This document shows positions 4,707 to 5,594 of a stretch of DNA of 5,594 bases, in pieces. A program made the position numbers and the translations under genes. Below the pieces are notes generated by a model. The model saw only the letters and a list, made by a program, of their open reading frames with translations. It made no database searches and was not told the origin of the DNA. The stretch's first letter is position 1; each line of letters begins with the position of its first letter. Source of the DNA: an uncultured Actinomycetes bacterium (lineage in GTDB: Bacteria > Actinomycetota > Aquicultoria > CAJVYJ01); contig CAJVYJ010000133.1 of the NCBI GenBank assembly GCA_913009475.1, forward strand, positions 1-5,594. The letters run 5' to 3'.

Positions 4707-5519
4707 GTGACATCACCAACTATAAGCTCAATCGATAAGTGTCCTGAATGTGGTGCTCAACTTGAGGATTCAAAGCGACATTGTCCAACATGCAAGTATG
4801 ATGCTGGCGCTCCAAATGTTCGTGAGAGTCGTAGTGCAGAAAATATTAAAGCACTATATGCAAGGGTTAGCAATGCTCGGGAGCGAGCTAGCGCACGAGG
4901 TTGTTCTAATGAGTTCAATGATTTCGAGTCTAAAATAAAAAATGAGTCCGGAGTAGTAGTCTGTATGCCAGCAACAATAGCGAGAAGCTTACTTGAGGAT
5001 CCTAAATTTATCTATACTAATTACGATCAATTAGTTAATGCTGGCGCTCGAAAGGTAGCACGACGTGAAGACGATCGTAAGCGGTGCATGGTCACAGGGT
5101 TACTTTTCGGTAGCTATGCGAAAAAAATCATATATGGTGCGCTATCTTTAACAAATGAAGGTGTGCCAACTTATGGCGACATTTATTGTCGTTTGCGTTC
5201 GGTCACTATTAAAAAAAGAACATCTTTTCTTGAAGATAATAGTTTTATGTTCGTCGATAAACATCAACTAAATGTAGGTGAAAATCAATCTTCGGGCTAT
5301 TGTGCTTGCTGGGAAGAAAGACATGCGCTCGCTCTAGCAAAACTGTCAGACTTGTTGAAAAAAGGGCAGACCGACACTGATTGGCAAACGATCTTAATTC
5401 AGTCGGATGGTAGAAACAGAAAGAATGATGATTTTATAGAAGCTCATATTTATGATAATTTTGATATGACTAAATCTAAAAAAGTTAGATTATGTCAGAA
5501 ATGTATTAAAGAACAAGAA
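4707..5519 (+). CDS. Zinc-ribbon protein of unrecognised family, 3' end cut off by contig end
   Basis: I do not recognise this gene with certainty. Its 271 genuine residues start with a zinc ribbon, CPECGAQLEDSKRHCPTCK (Cys12, Cys15, Cys26, Cys29). A charged, probably helical linker follows (about 38-80), then a globular part. Motifs there are NYDQLVNAG (105-113), DDRKRCMVTGLLFGSYAKK (122-140), YGALSL (143-148), PTYGDIYCRLR (154-164) and RTSFLEDNSFMF (171-182), then WEERHALALAKL (202-213), DFIEAHIYDN (242-251) and a second Cys pair CQKC (263-266). The YGALSL / YGD / RTSF..DNS succession recalls ADP-ribosyltransferase-like DUF3626 proteins, but this is by eye only. There is no signal peptide or membrane segment. 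The GTG at 4707 is the only in-frame start after an upstream stop, with AAGGA 7 bases before it. Residues after Glu271 (RSEEHTSELQSH) come from adapter. The gene is AT-richer than the his genes. Confidence 0.8.
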
Positions 5520-5594
5520 AGATCGGAAGAGCACACGTCTGAACTCCAGTCACACTGATATATCTCGTATGCCGTCTTCTGCTTGAAAAAAAAA
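5520..5594 (+). other. Untrimmed Illumina P7 index adapter with poly-A
   Basis: The adapter begins AGATCGGAAGAGCACACGTC at 5520. It carries index ACTGATAT at 5554-5561, ends at 5585 and is followed by nine A residues. It is the reverse complement of the block at 131-196 with the same index, so both contig ends are adapter read-through from one library. Confidence 0.98.

Noticed and set aside
4750..4938. 62-residue plus-strand reading frame inside the zinc-ribbon gene
   Set aside because: It is an out-of-frame shadow with no ribosome-binding site or domain.

Overview
This is a bacterial, probably metagenomic, assembly contig that runs into untrimmed Illumina library adapter at both ends. Genuine DNA spans about 197-5519. 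Bases 1-118 look like read-through noise, 119-196 are a poly-T run plus the P7 index adapter, and 5520-5594 are the same adapter in the opposite orientation plus poly-A. Both copies carry the same 8-base index. Protein ends read through these joins are artefacts.

The organism cannot be named from the window. The minus-strand order hisZ-hisG-hisD, with a short-form HisG that needs HisZ, is common in Bacillota and also occurs elsewhere. Promoters are sigma-70 type and ribosome-binding sites are ordinary Shine-Dalgarno sequences.

Layout. (1) 197-3021, minus strand: the start of a histidine operon. hisZ and hisG overlap by one base, hisG and hisD are 5 bases apart, and hisD is cut by the contig end. 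HisZ and HisG together form the ATP phosphoribosyltransferase (first step); HisD catalyses the last two oxidations. A strong promoter lies upstream, with an 11-bp inverted repeat over its -10 box. (2) 3143-3801, plus strand, divergent: a VapBC-type toxin-antitoxin pair (ribbon-helix-helix antitoxin, PIN-domain RNase) with its own promoter. (3) 3884-3994: tRNA-Glu(CTC), whose last bases form part of a 19-bp perfect terminator hairpin. (4) 3968-4394: a gene-free, repeat-rich stretch. It has two copies of a 58-bp unit 140 bp apart, 17 CATG tetranucleotides in about 250 bp, and several long inverted repeats. (5) 4395-4706: AT-rich, gene-free leader. (6) 4707-5519, plus strand: an AT-richer, 3'-truncated gene for a zinc-ribbon protein of unrecognised family. 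Its central motifs resemble, by eye only, ADP-ribosyltransferase-like/DUF3626-type proteins.

The part most likely to be new is the tRNA-adjacent repeat field together with the zinc-ribbon gene. The his operon and the toxin-antitoxin pair are conventional.
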